From Candidatus Methylopumilus universalis (GTDB taxonomy: Bacteria; Pseudomonadota; Gammaproteobacteria; Burkholderiales; Methylophilaceae): 64,000 bases of DNA. Positions 17,627-27,246 of the stretch are shown here, in pieces. Within the stretch, counting starts at the first letter, position 1. The number at the start of each line of letters is the position of its first letter. Location: contig CAMCXI010000006.1 in NCBI GenBank assembly GCA_945883335.1, positions 25,343 through 89,342 of the forward strand. Direction: 5' to 3'. Made by a program: the position numbers and the translations under genes. The notes below the pieces were generated by a model, which had not been told where the DNA came from, did no database searches, and saw nothing but the letters and a program-made list of their open reading frames with translations.

Positions 17627-20356
17627 TTAAGCCATCAGCTTCGTCCACAAGGACTTTACTGACTCAACAAGATGCGCGACTTCATGGACACTCACTTGCG
17701 CCTTAGTGTGGCCTTGCAAGCGAAGCGCATGTTGTTTCTTACGCAGCTCACGATAAGCATTCGCCACCGCCTCGGCCTGTGCTTTTTCAATCACACCCAA
17801 ACTTGCAAGCCTTGCGAGCAAAGCAATATTCCCAATATTTTCAGTCAGCTCGGGATGTTGATGCGCGTGCGCTAATACTAAATATTGCACCATAAACTCC
17901 ACGTCAATAATGCAGCCTAAGCTTTGTTTGAGATCAAACACATCCGCAGGAATCACGTGCCCTGCACGCATTTTTTGGCGCATCTCGACCACTTCTTTAT
18001 TTAGCGTAGCCATGTCACGCTTTTGCGTCATCACATCGCAACGAATCTGCTCAAACGCTTTACCTATCTCTACATCACCAGCGCTAAACCTAGCACGAGT
18101 AATCGCCTGATGCTCCCAGACCCAAGCTTTGTGCTGCTGATAGGCCCTAAACGCATCCACAGTGCTGACTAACAAGCCACTAGCACCATCGGGACGGAGT
18201 TGCATATCCGTTTCGTAAAGCATGCCTGCTGAAGTAAGGCTATTCAGCCAATTGTTAATGCGTTGACCAAAACGCGCATAAATCTGCCCCGCATCAGGCG
18301 CTTCATCATCGTAGAGAAAAATAATATCCAAATCAGAGGCGTAGCCTATCTCTTTACCGCCTAGTTTGCCGTAGCCCACAATCGCAAATTGAGGGGCCTC
18401 TCGATGTTTACCCTTAAGTGTGGGCCATACTGTTTCAAGCGTAACCTGCAAAATAAGGTTGGCTAATTCACTGAGGTAATCAGACAGGGTTTCAAGTGGT
18501 AACTCCCCCGCCACATCTTTTGCCGCGAACCGAAATACCGCTGCATGCTTAAAGTGCCGCATGACATCCATTTGACGCTCAACATCGCCTTCTACTTCAG
18601 CCAACCGTCGCTTGAGTTCTTCGCGCATCAAGGCAAAATCAGGCACAGCGTATAAATGCTGCGTATCTAGCAGTTCATCCAATAAAACAGGATGTTGAGA
18701 TAGATATTGTCCTAACCAAGGGCTGGCAGACGTTAATCGAATCACTAAATTTAAAGCGGCAGGATATTCGGCCAGCAAAGCCAAATAACTGGCACGGCGG
18801 CAGATATTTTCCAGCAAGTCCGATACACGCAATAAGGCTGTATCCGGATCATCTTCCTTCACGGCCAACGCAATCACTAACGGCATCAATTGATCAAAGC
18901 GCTGACGGCTTAATTCTGGCAATTGCTTGTATTTTGCACTATGGGCTAATCCGCGCAAACGGCTTAGGGTTTGCGCTGCATCTAAATAGCCCAAGCTTTT
19001 AATCCGCGCGACGGCTTCTTCATCTGCGATTGTGCCCTGCCAAATTTCCACAATACGCAGATCTTCTGCCTGCTCACCTTTGGGGTCGCTAAACACCTCA
19101 CTAAAATGTTTATCCACCACGTGGCGATGCGCTTCTATCTTGGCATGCAAGGTATCCCAACTTTCGCAATTCATGGCTAACGCCAGCCGCGCCTGACCTT
19201 CTTCACTGCTTGGTAATGTTTGGGTTTGCTGGTCTTCGGCATACTGAAGCCTATGTTCTAAATCACGCAAAAATACATAAGCAGTACAGAGTTCATCCAC
19301 GGTATTTTCTGGCAATAACTTCTTATCGCGCAATAAAGCCATGACGGCAAGGGTAGGCCTAATCTGCAAACTCACATCTTGACCGCCACGGATCAACTGA
19401 AAAACTTGGGCGATAAATTCAATTTCGCGAATACCACCGCGACCTAGCTTGATGTTGTCATGCATATCACGCTTATTCACATCGCGCTGAATTTGCACTT
19501 TCAAGTCGCGCATGGAGGCAAAAGCCCCGTAATCTAAGTACTTACGGAATACAAAAGGACGAAGCAAATCTGCAATCACTTTTGCGGGGCCTGCGATCAC
19601 ACGCCCTTTAATCCAAGCGTAGCGCTCCCACTCGCGGCCTTGGTTTTGGTAATACTCTTCCAACATGGCCAAACTGCAAGCCAGTGGGCCTTCTGAACCA
19701 TAAGGGCGTAAACGCATATCCACACGGAACACAAAACCATCTTGGGTAATCTCATCAATCGCCGCAATCAGCTTCTTTCCAACGCGTGTAAAAAACTCAT
19801 GGTTGCTTAATGTTTGCTTTCCTTGCTCTCCAACACTAAGGCCTGCACCATTCGTTTCACCATCTTCTTCAAACGCAAAAATCAAATCAATGTCAGAAGA
19901 CACATTGAGTTCAAAGCCACCCAACTTACCCATGCCAATCACAATCAAAGATTGAGGCTTGCCGCTCTCGCCAATTGGCTCGCCATAAGTGTCTTTGAGA
20001 CTAGCTTCAATATAGGTTAATGCAATACTTACAACGACTTCTGCTAAATCACTCACCGACTGCACCACTTCGGCAAAGTCCGCCAAGCCATTTAAGTCAC
20101 GCACGATAATGCGCAACATCACACGCTGTCTTAGCTTACGTAGCGCACGCTTCAAACTTGCATCGTCAATAATCGATTGACCTGCAAGATAAGCCAGCAT
20201 TTCATCACGGCTATATCTCGTGGCTATTTTTTGCATCAGGTCAGGCAGCAATTCGCCATCACCCGCTAGCAAGCGGCTCACAAAGGGGCTACAAGCCATA
20301 GCATGTTGAACATAGGCGTATTGTGGTACTGATTCAAAAGCTGAAGGTGTGATCAT
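17627..20356 (-). CDS. glnE: Bifunctional glutamine synthetase adenylyltransferase/deadenylase
   Basis: 909 residues. Two nucleotidyltransferase domains are visible through paired motifs: IGMGKLGGFELNVSSDIDL with FVFRVDMRLRPYGSEGPL in the N-terminal (adenylyl-removing) half, and VGYGKLGGKEIGYASDLD with YETDMQLRPDGASG in the C-terminal (adenylylating) half; each is followed by a helical domain (GRGGIREIEFIAQ; CIIDVEFMVQYLV). It adjusts glutamine synthetase activity to nitrogen status under PII control. The gene is convergent with the RND operon (16 bp apart) and divergent from acs. Slightly shorter than E. coli GlnE (946) but otherwise normal. Confidence 0.96.
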   Translation of the reverse strand: MITPSAFESVPQYAYVQHAMACSPFVSRLLAGDGELLPDLMQKIATRYSRDEMLAYLAGQSIIDDASLKRALRKLRQRVMLRIIVRDLNGLADFAEVVQSVSDLAEVVVSIALTYIEASLKDTYGEPIGESGKPQSLIVIGMGKLGGFELNVSSDIDLIFAFEEDGETNGAGLSVGEQGKQTLSNHEFFTRVGKKLIAAIDEITQDGFVFRVDMRLRPYGSEGPLACSLAMLEEYYQNQGREWERYAWIKGRVIAGPAKVIADLLRPFVFRKYLDYGAFASMRDLKVQIQRDVNKRDMHDNIKLGRGGIREIEFIAQVFQLIRGGQDVSLQIRPTLAVMALLRDKKLLPENTVDELCTAYVFLRDLEHRLQYAEDQQTQTLPSSEEGQARLALAMNCESWDTLHAKIEAHRHVVDKHFSEVFSDPKGEQAEDLRIVEIWQGTIADEEAVARIKSLGYLDAAQTLSRLRGLAHSAKYKQLPELSRQRFDQLMPLVIALAVKEDDPDTALLRVSDLLENICRRASYLALLAEYPAALNLVIRLTSASPWLGQYLSQHPVLLDELLDTQHLYAVPDFALMREELKRRLAEVEGDVERQMDVMRHFKHAAVFRFAAKDVAGELPLETLSDYLSELANLILQVTLETVWPTLKGKHREAPQFAIVGYGKLGGKEIGYASDLDIIFLYDDEAPDAGQIYARFGQRINNWLNSLTSAGMLYETDMQLRPDGASGLLVSTVDAFRAYQQHKAWVWEHQAITRARFSAGDVEIGKAFEQIRCDVMTQKRDMATLNKEVVEMRQKMRAGHVIPADVFDLKQSLGCIIDVEFMVQYLVLAHAHQHPELTENIGNIALLARLASLGVIEKAQAEAVANAYRELRKKQHALRLQGHTKAQVSVHEVAHLVESVKSLWTKLMA

Positions 20357-20419
20357 GTAATGCTTCTTAATCCTTAAGTCTCAACCATTAAAATGCCATC
20401 AGGTGGCTAGAAATCGACC

Positions 20420-20447
20420 TTGAAAATGTTATTATCCCTCTTATAAG
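20420..20447 (+). promoter_or_regulatory. Candidate sigma-70 promoter of acs
   Basis: TTGAAA (20420-20425), 16-bp spacer, TATAAG (20442-20447), about 50 bp upstream of the acs ATG. A GGGGGAAA ribosome site follows. No mapped start is available. Confidence 0.45.
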
Positions 20448-20496
20448 TTGTAAATTGATCATATAAAAATAATTAAGCTTTATCGGGGGAAATGCA

Positions 20497-22461
20497 ATGT
20501 CATCAATCGAGTCTGTGCTCACGGAAAATCGGGTATTTGCGCCCATTCCGGCATTCAAACAAAACGCCACTGTTTCTGGATTAGCCGCTTATCAAGCCTT
20601 GTGCCAACAAGCCGAGCAAGATTACACAGGCTTTTGGGGCAACCTAGCCCGCACCGAACTTGACTGGCATAAACCCTTCACCCAAATTTTAGATGAAAGT
20701 AAGGCCCCTTTTTACCGCTGGTTTCATGATGGCGAACTCAACGCCTCATACAACTGTATCGATCGCCACCTTGCGACTAAAGGCGACAAAACTGCGATTA
20801 TTTTTGAAGCAGACGACGGCTCAGTTACTAAGCTCACATACCAACAATTACACCAACTTGTTTGCCGTTTTGCCAATGCGCTGAAAGACCAAGGCATAAC
20901 TTTAGGCGACCGCGTGATTATTTACTTGCCGATGGGCATTGAAGCGGTCGTTGCTATGCAAGCTTGTGCACGTGTTGGTGCTATTCATTCAGTCGTGTTT
21001 GGCGGCTTCTCAGCCAAAAGTCTGCACGAACGCATTACCGATGTTGGCGCTAAATTAGTCATCACCGCTGATGCTGGCATGCGCGGTGGTAAAGCCGTTG
21101 TGCTTAAAACCGCAGTGGATGAAGCCTTGGCTTTAGGTGGCTGTGAAGCGGTGACCAAAGTTATTGTTTGCCAACGCACCAAATCAGAAGTCGCTTGGAC
21201 TGAAGGTCGTGACCTTTGGTGGCACGACCTTGAAAGTGCGGCTTCTGACGTTTGCGAACCAACTTGGGTGAATGCAGAACATCCGCTATTTATCCTTTAC
21301 ACCTCAGGCTCAACAGGCACACCAAAGGGCGTACAACATTCTACAGGTGGCTATTTGCTTGGCGCCTTGATGAGTATCAAATGGGTATTCGATTACAAAG
21401 ACAGCGACGTATTTTGGTGTACTGCAGATGTGGGCTGGATTACCGGCCACAGCTATGTGGCCTACGGCCCGTTGTCATTAGGCGCAACACAAGTCATTTT
21501 TGAAGGCATCCCCACTTACCCAGATGCTGGTCGTTTCTGGCAAATGATAGAAAAACACAAAGTCAGCGTGTTCTACACTGCGCCAACAGCAATTCGCTCA
21601 CTCATTAAGTTAGGCGGCGACCTGCCTAAACAATACGATCTTTCAAGCTTACGATTATTAGGCACGGTGGGCGAACCAATCAATCCAGAAGCTTGGATGT
21701 GGTATCACACCGTGGTCGGTAATGAGCGTTGCCCGATTGTGGATACTTGGTGGCAAACAGAAACTGGCGCGCACATGCTTGCGCCACTTCCTGGCGCGAT
21801 TGATGCTAAGCCAGGTTCATGCACGATGCCTCTTCCTGGCATCATGATGGATATCGTTCACGAAGATGGCGCGCATATTGAAGGCACGGGTGGCGGATTG
21901 CTCGTCGCTAAAAAACCTTGGCCTTCGATGATACGCACCATCTGGGGCAACCCTGAACGCTTTAAGAAGTCTTATTTCCCAGAAGAGCTCAATGGCTTAT
22001 ACCTCGCCGGCGACTCAGCCCACCGCGATGCGGATGGCTACTACTGGATTATGGGGCGTATTGATGATGTGCTTAACGTATCAGGCCATCGTCTCGGCAC
22101 GATGGAAATTGAATCTGCCTTAGTCGCCAACTCATTAGTCGCAGAAGCGGCCATTGTGGGCAAACCACACGACATCAAAGGTGAGTCTATCGTCGCTTAT
22201 GTCGTGCTAAAAGGCGTCCGTCCAGAAGGCGAAGTTGCCAAGAAGATTGTGGCTGAACTCCGCGACTGGGTAGGCAAAGAGATTGGCCCAATTGCCAAGC
22301 CGGATGAAATTCGCTTTGGTGATAACTTACCCAAAACACGTTCAGGCAAAATCATGCGCCGATTATTGCGTAGCTTGGCGCGAGGCGAAGAAATTACCTC
22401 TGATATTTCAACGCTTGATAACCCAGCTATTTTGGAACAACTTAAACAGCCTATCATTTAG
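20497..22461 (+). CDS. acs: Acetyl-CoA synthetase (AMP-forming)
   Basis: 654 residues, normal length. The adenylation core shows [43 protein letters not shown] and [20 protein letters not shown]; the C-terminal domain has [16 protein letters not shown] and the acetylatable Lys618 in [10 protein letters not shown]. It makes acetyl-CoA from acetate, ATP and CoA. ATG with a GGGGGAAA ribosome site. Transcribed divergently from glnE. In a methylotroph-like genome it would serve acetate scavenging rather than growth on acetate (inference). A strong terminator follows. Confidence 0.96.
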   Translation: MSSIESVLTENRVFAPIPAFKQNATVSGLAAYQALCQQAEQDYTGFWGNLARTELDWHKPFTQILDESKAPFYRWFHDGELNASYNCIDRHLATKGDKTAIIFEADDGSVTKLTYQQLHQLVCRFANALKDQGITLGDRVIIYLPMGIEAVVAMQACARVGAIHSVVFGGFSAKSLHERITDVGAKLVITADAGMRGGKAVVLKTAVDEALALGGCEAVTKVIVCQRTKSEVAWTEGRDLWWHDLESAASDVCEPTWVNAEHPLFILYTSGSTGTPKGVQHSTGGYLLGALMSIKWVFDYKDSDVFWCTADVGWITGHSYVAYGPLSLGATQVIFEGIPTYPDAGRFWQMIEKHKVSVFYTAPTAIRSLIKLGGDLPKQYDLSSLRLLGTVGEPINPEAWMWYHTVVGNERCPIVDTWWQTETGAHMLAPLPGAIDAKPGSCTMPLPGIMMDIVHEDGAHIEGTGGGLLVAKKPWPSMIRTIWGNPERFKKSYFPEELNGLYLAGDSAHRDADGYYWIMGRIDDVLNVSGHRLGTMEIESALVANSLVAEAAIVGKPHDIKGESIVAYVVLKGVRPEGEVAKKIVAELRDWVGKEIGPIAKPDEIRFGDNLPKTRSGKIMRRLLRSLARGEEITSDISTLDNPAILEQLKQPII

Positions 22462-22495
22462 GCTACTCAGACAAACCCAGCTTTGCCTTCGGATT

Positions 22496-22527
22496 AAGCG
22501 CTATTTCGGATAGAATAGCGCTTTTTT
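22496..22527 (+). terminator. Rho-independent terminator of acs
   Basis: AAGCGCTATT, loop TCGGATAG, AATAGCGCTT, then TTTTTT. Confidence 0.85.
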
Positions 22528-22545
22528 CGCATCTAGATTTTGGCC

Positions 22546-24120
22546 ATGTCATCCTTACCAGAAGAAATTACCCGCCGTCGCACCTTTGCCATTATTTCGC
22601 ATCCTGATGCGGGTAAAACGACACTGACCGAAAAACTTTTATGGTTCGGTGGCGCGATTCAAGTCGCTGGTGAAGTGCGTGGCCGGAAAGCCGCACGTCA
22701 TGCAACGTCGGACTGGATGGAACTAGAGAAACAACGTGGCATTTCAGTGACTTCATCGGTGATGCAGTTCCCATACCGCGAACACATGATTAATTTGCTG
22801 GATACCCCAGGCCATGATGACTTCTCAGAAGACACTTACCGCACATTAACGGCAGTGGACTCTGCTGTGATGGTGATCGATTCAGTGAACGGTGTTGAGG
22901 CGCAAACCATCAAGCTACTCAATGTCTGCCGTATGCGCGATACGCCAATTATCACCTTCATCAACAAACTAGACCGCGAAAGTCGTCCGCCCATCGAACT
23001 CTTAGATGAAATCGAATCTACATTGGGCATGGAATGCGCGCCGATGACTTGGCCGATTGGCATGGGCAAGGGCTTCCGCGGCGTATACCACCTATACAAC
23101 GACGTGGTTTCGTTCTTTGATCCACGTGCTGAAAAAGGCACATCCGAGGTGATTGAGGGCTTGGATAATCCGCGCCTTGATGAGCTACTTGGTCGCCAAG
23201 CAGAAGAGCTGCGGGTTGACATTGAGTTAGTCCGCGGCGCATCAAACACCTTTAATAAAGAGCGCTATTTAAGTGGCAAACAAACCCCTGTGTTTTTTGG
23301 CTCAGGGATTAACAACTTTGGTGTGCAATCGCTATTAGATGCTGTGGTTGAGTTATCCCCTGCTCCATTAGCACGCAAAACTGCGACACGCGAAGTGGCG
23401 CCAAATGAAGCAAAGTTCTCAGGCTTTGTGTTCAAGATTCAAGCCAACATGGACCCAAAACACCGCGATCGTATTGCGTTCTTGCGTGTATGTTCAGGTC
23501 GCTTTGAGCGTGGCATGAAAATCAAACAAGTGGCGACAGGCAAACAAATTTCGGTTAATAACGCCATTACCTTTATGGCACAAGACCGCACTACGATGGA
23601 CGAAGCATACTCAGGCGACATTATCGGCATTCCTAACCACGGCACTATCAAACTCGGCGATACTTTCACTGAAAGTGAGAACTTAAAATTCATTGGCATC
23701 CCTTCTTTCGCCCCTGAATTTTTCCGCCGTGCACGGATTAAAAATCCGATGAAGATGAAGCAGTTACAAATCGGCCTCAAGCAACTATCGGAAGAAGGCG
23801 CAGCCCAATTATTCCGCCCACTCCTCTCTAATGACTTGATTTTGGGTGCAGTGGGTATTTTGCAGTTTGATGTGGTGGCACATCGTCTAGAGCACGAATA
23901 CGGCGTTGACATGATATTTGAGCCTTACGACTGCCATACTGCGCGCTGGCTAAAAGGCAGCGACGCTGATCTAAAAGCAATCGCTGACAAATACGGCTTT
24001 AACGTGGGCTTTGATAGCGCGGATGATTATGTGTATCTCGCGCCAAATCGCGTGAACTTACAAATGGCACAAGAACGTTACCCAGAGATTGAATTTAAAG
24101 AAACGCGCGAGATTGCCTAA
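22546..24120 (+). CDS. prfC: Peptide chain release factor 3
   Basis: 524 residues from ATG at 22546 ([20 protein letters not shown]); an in-frame TTG two codons earlier is less likely. GTPase motifs are SHPDAGKTT (G1), GISVTSS with the G2 threonine, LDTPGHDDF (G3) and FINKLDRE (G4), with RF3-specific stretches [44 protein letters not shown] and [19 protein letters not shown]3 is the GTPase that recycles RF1/RF2 from the ribosome after termination. The following YchJ-like gene overlaps its 3' end. Confidence 0.96.
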   Translation: MSSLPEEITRRRTFAIISHPDAGKTTLTEKLLWFGGAIQVAGEVRGRKAARHATSDWMELEKQRGISVTSSVMQFPYREHMINLLDTPGHDDFSEDTYRTLTAVDSAVMVIDSVNGVEAQTIKLLNVCRMRDTPIITFINKLDRESRPPIELLDEIESTLGMECAPMTWPIGMGKGFRGVYHLYNDVVSFFDPRAEKGTSEVIEGLDNPRLDELLGRQAEELRVDIELVRGASNTFNKERYLSGKQTPVFFGSGINNFGVQSLLDAVVELSPAPLARKTATREVAPNEAKFSGFVFKIQANMDPKHRDRIAFLRVCSGRFERGMKIKQVATGKQISVNNAITFMAQDRTTMDEAYSGDIIGIPNHGTIKLGDTFTESENLKFIGIPSFAPEFFRRARIKNPMKMKQLQIGLKQLSEEGAAQLFRPLLSNDLILGAVGILQFDVVAHRLEHEYGVDMIFEPYDCHTARWLKGSDADLKAIADKYGFNVGFDSADDYVYLAPNRVNLQMAQERYPEIEFKETREIA

Positions 24121-24502
24121 GCCAGTTATCAAAATTGATTGTCCCTGCGGTAGCGGCGCGCTTTATCAAGATTGTTGCGAGCCTTATCATCTGAGTACTG
24201 ACGCACCCAATGCTGAAAAGCTGATGCGCTCTCGCTACAGCGCTTATGTGTTGGGTTTAGAAGAATACCTACTCAATACTTGGCACCCCAATACCAGACC
24301 AAAATACCTCAACCTCGCCAACGACCGTACCAAATGGCTAGGGCTTGAAGTAAAGCGCTTTGAGCCTAACGACGAGCAAGCCATTGTCGAGTTTATTGCC
24401 AGCTACAAGGAAAATGGCAAAGCCGAAAAACTCCTCGAAATTAGCCAATTTAGACGCATTGCTAGGCGCTGGTACTATGTGGATGGCGAGTATCAAGCCT
24501 AA
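24113..24502 (+). CDS. YchJ-like SEC-C zinc-binding protein (UPF0225)
   Basis: 129 residues from the TTG at 24113, overlapping the prfC stop by 8 bp; a longer start (TTG at 24089) would overlap prfC by 32 bp. The N-terminal SEC-C motif is [13 protein letters not shown], a zinc ligand set, followed by the NTF2-like YchJ core [37 protein letters not shown] and a C-terminal WYYVDGEY. The family is widespread in proteobacteria but its biochemical role is not established. Overlap indicates coupling to prfC translation. Confidence 0.82.
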   Translation: MPKPVIKIDCPCGSGALYQDCCEPYHLSTDAPNAEKLMRSRYSAYVLGLEEYLLNTWHPNTRPKYLNLANDRTKWLGLEVKRFEPNDEQAIVEFIASYKENGKAEKLLEISQFRRIARRWYYVDGEYQA

Positions 24503-24513
24503 CGAAAAAATAG

Positions 24514-25089
24514 TTAAGCAAACGCCTCACACAGCATACTCAAGAAAGCGCCTAGCACAGGAATCAATTCTTCTTTCTCAAACGGCGCCGCATCATCAGT
24601 GCCGGCAACCAAGAACGCAATCACAGCTTTATCAAAATCTTCACGGAAGTGCGTCCAATGCTCAGCATCTGCATCGCCAATTAAATGGAATTTACGCATG
24701 CCTGATTCCACAATATCCGCGAGTTCTTCATTCGTAAGTTCTACAAAGAGAGATTTAGCAATCACGATTTGATCTTGTTCTAAATCTGCGACCACATCCT
24801 CAGCACCTAACGGCAAGACCAAATAGGCGTAAACCATCAAAGCAAATGCTTGATAAACGCTGAGCATATCGAAGTTGTCATAACGCTCATCGGCTGGCGA
24901 ACGCGAAGCTTCTTTAATCGCTTTAGCTGTGATGTAACACGCCAAATAGCTAGCCGCTTTCACTGGATCGTAATCTTCCAAATTACTGCTGAGCGGTGCA
25001 TCTTGTTCCTTGCGCCCTTCCGCCAAACAAAGTGCGTGTAGCAGGCTTAAGTTTTTAGAATATTGGTTTGTAGATTGTTGGTCTGCCAT
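24514..25089 (-). CDS. Hypothetical cytosolic protein
   Basis: 191 residues, ATG, rich in Asp, Glu and Ala, without signal peptide or TM segments. Several helices are suggested (DPVKAASYLACYITAKAIKE, VYQAFALMVYAYLVLPLGAE, EELIPVLGAFLSMLCEAFA). It begins 30 bp downstream of the ABC-F ATPase gene on the same strand and so may be read through from it. I do not recognise the family. Convergent with the YchJ-like gene, only 11 bp between stops. Confidence 0.7.
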   Translation of the reverse strand: MADQQSTNQYSKNLSLLHALCLAEGRKEQDAPLSSNLEDYDPVKAASYLACYITAKAIKEASRSPADERYDNFDMLSVYQAFALMVYAYLVLPLGAEDVVADLEQDQIVIAKSLFVELTNEELADIVESGMRKFHLIGDADAEHWTHFREDFDKAVIAFLVAGTDDAAPFEKEELIPVLGAFLSMLCEAFA

Positions 25090-25119
25090 TTTTCGTTCTC
25101 TATCTTCAATTAAGTTGTT

Positions 25120-27030
25120 TTATTGGATTGCTGGCAACGCTTCTAACATTTCTTGCAGCTCTAGCCAGCGCATCTCTGCCGTTGCTAATTGTTGAACCAG
25201 TTCAGCTTGATGCTTGAGAAAATCTTGCAAAATGCTTTTATCGCTTTGGGTATATAAATCAGGATCAGCCAGCTTATGATCCAAAGCGGTTTTATCTTGC
25301 TCCCACTTCGCCATATTGGTTTCTATTTGCTCGGTCTCTTTAAGCAAAGGCCGACGCTCAGCAATTCTTGCTTGCCTATCCGCCTTACTTTGCGCGCGCT
25401 CAACTTTATTTGATCCAACTGGTGCTTCTTTATTGGATTCTAAGCTTTGTTTATCGGCGAGCTTTTGGGCGTTAAGCCAATCTTTATAGTCGTCTAAATC
25501 GCCATCAAATACTTCTGCCTTACCATGCGCCACCAACATAAACTTATCGCAAGTGGCTCTTAGCATGGCCCTATCGTGTGAAACAATCACCACACCGCCT
25601 TGATAGTCTTGGAGAGCAACAGTCAGTGCGTGGCGCATTTCCAAATCTAAATGGTTGGTCGGCTCATCCAGTAATAGCAAATTTGGACGCGTCCAAATCA
25701 GCAAAGCCAAAGCCAAGCGCGATTTCTCTCCACCTGAAAATGGACCGCATGGTGAGCTTGCCATATCACCTTTGAAATCAAAGCCACCCAAGTAATTACG
25801 ATGCTCTTGCTCGCGCGTTTCGGGGTCTAACTTTTGCATATGTTCAAGCGGCGATTCATCAAGACGCAATTGCTCTAACTGATGCTGAGCAAAGTAACCA
25901 ACTTTTAAATCTTTGCCCTCTACGCGTTTGCCAGACTTCATGGAAAGTTCACACGCAAGTAGCTTAATGAGTGTTGATTTACCCGCACCATTGCGGCCAA
26001 GCAAACCAAGCCGTTCACCAGGACGCAACGCCAGCTCTATTTTGCTGAGGATGGTCGTATCGCCATAACCCACGCTGACATCATCGATTACCAGCAGTGG
26101 ATCTGGCACGTTTTGCATTTCTCTAAAGCTAAAATCAAAAGGCGTATCAATATGCGCAGCAGAAATCATTTCCATACGCTCAAGGGCTTTGATGCGGCTT
26201 TGGGCTTGGCGAGCCTTGGTAGCTTTTGCACGGAATCGTTCAATATAGCTTTGCAAATGCGCAACGTTGCGCTGTTGACGTTCATACATCGATTGTTGCT
26301 GAGAAAGGCGTTCGGCTCGTTGACGCTCAAAATCCGAGTACCCGCCTTTGTAAAGCGTTAGGCGCTGCTGTTCAATGTGCGCGATATGATTCACAATCGC
26401 GTCTAAGAAGTCTCGGTCATGCGAAATCAGCACTAAAGTACCCCGATAGTCATTTAGCCAGGTTTCTAGCCAAATGACGGCATCTAAGTCCAAATGGTTT
26501 GTCGGTTCATCTAATAACAACAAGTCTGAACGGCACATCAGCGCACGTGCTAAATTAAGTCTTACCCGCCAACCACCTGAAAAGTCCGAAACTGGACGAC
26601 TTAAGTCTGCATTCTTGAAGCCAAGACCGTCCAGCAGCTCCGCAGCTCTTGCACGGGCAGAATAACCGCCAATTTCGCTAAAGCGCGCATGTAGCTCACC
26701 TATTTTTTCGCCTTCATGCTTGGCTTCCGCCTCAACCAAAGCCGACTCTATGGCGCGTAGTTCAAAGTCACCATCCAAGGTAAATTCAATGGCAGCTTGA
26801 GATAAGGCAGGCGTTTCTTGCGCTACATGGGCAATGACCCAATTTGGTGGCATTTCCAAATCGCCATGTTCAGGCTGCAACTCACCACGCAACATCGCAA
26901 ACAGGCTGGATTTACCTGCGCCATTTGCGCCAGTTAAACCGACCTTATGTCCTGGATGAAGCTGGAGTGATGCCCCTTCGATCAGTATTTTCACACCACG
27001 CGTTAAGGTGAGATTTTTGAATTGAATCAA
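25120..27030 (-). CDS. ABC-F family ATPase (YheS-like)
   Basis: 636 residues with two ABC domains and no membrane segment. Walker A motifs GANGAGKSS (near residue 35) and GRNGAGKST, signatures DFSGGWRVRLNLARAL and PFSGGEKSRLALALL, Walker B LLLLDEPTNHLDL twice. The linker is basic and helical (ERQQRNVAHLQSYIERF). The C-terminus has a charged coiled coil with ADRQARIAERRPLLKE. ABC-F proteins act on the ribosome, and the N-terminal MIQFKNLTLTRG resembles YheS more than Uup or EttA. Divergent from yhdP. Confidence 0.9.
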   Translation of the reverse strand: MIQFKNLTLTRGVKILIEGASLQLHPGHKVGLTGANGAGKSSLFAMLRGELQPEHGDLEMPPNWVIAHVAQETPALSQAAIEFTLDGDFELRAIESALVEAEAKHEGEKIGELHARFSEIGGYSARARAAELLDGLGFKNADLSRPVSDFSGGWRVRLNLARALMCRSDLLLLDEPTNHLDLDAVIWLETWLNDYRGTLVLISHDRDFLDAIVNHIAHIEQQRLTLYKGGYSDFERQRAERLSQQQSMYERQQRNVAHLQSYIERFRAKATKARQAQSRIKALERMEMISAAHIDTPFDFSFREMQNVPDPLLVIDDVSVGYGDTTILSKIELALRPGERLGLLGRNGAGKSTLIKLLACELSMKSGKRVEGKDLKVGYFAQHQLEQLRLDESPLEHMQKLDPETREQEHRNYLGGFDFKGDMASSPCGPFSGGEKSRLALALLIWTRPNLLLLDEPTNHLDLEMRHALTVALQDYQGGVVIVSHDRAMLRATCDKFMLVAHGKAEVFDGDLDDYKDWLNAQKLADKQSLESNKEAPVGSNKVERAQSKADRQARIAERRPLLKETEQIETNMAKWEQDKTALDHKLADPDLYTQSDKSILQDFLKHQAELVQQLATAEMRWLELQEMLEALPAIQ

Positions 27031-27246
27031 GCTTGCCTTTCCATTTAACGTAAATCTTAATTACTTACGTCAGCCATATTTTAACTAAGGCGTTATTCTA
27101 AAGCATCTAGCTTCAGTTCATCATTTGTTTGTTCGATAAGTAACAGATACTCAAGCACTGCATATAGTAGAATAGTGCTTGTGAATTAAAAGCCAAGCCA
27201 AAGGTTAGGCTAGCCCAATATTCAAATACCATTAGAATATAAATTA

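Noticed and set aside
22836-23912. Antisense open frames of 137 and 157 codons over prfC
   Set aside because: Shadows of the biased codon use of prfC; no signal for translation and no recognisable protein.
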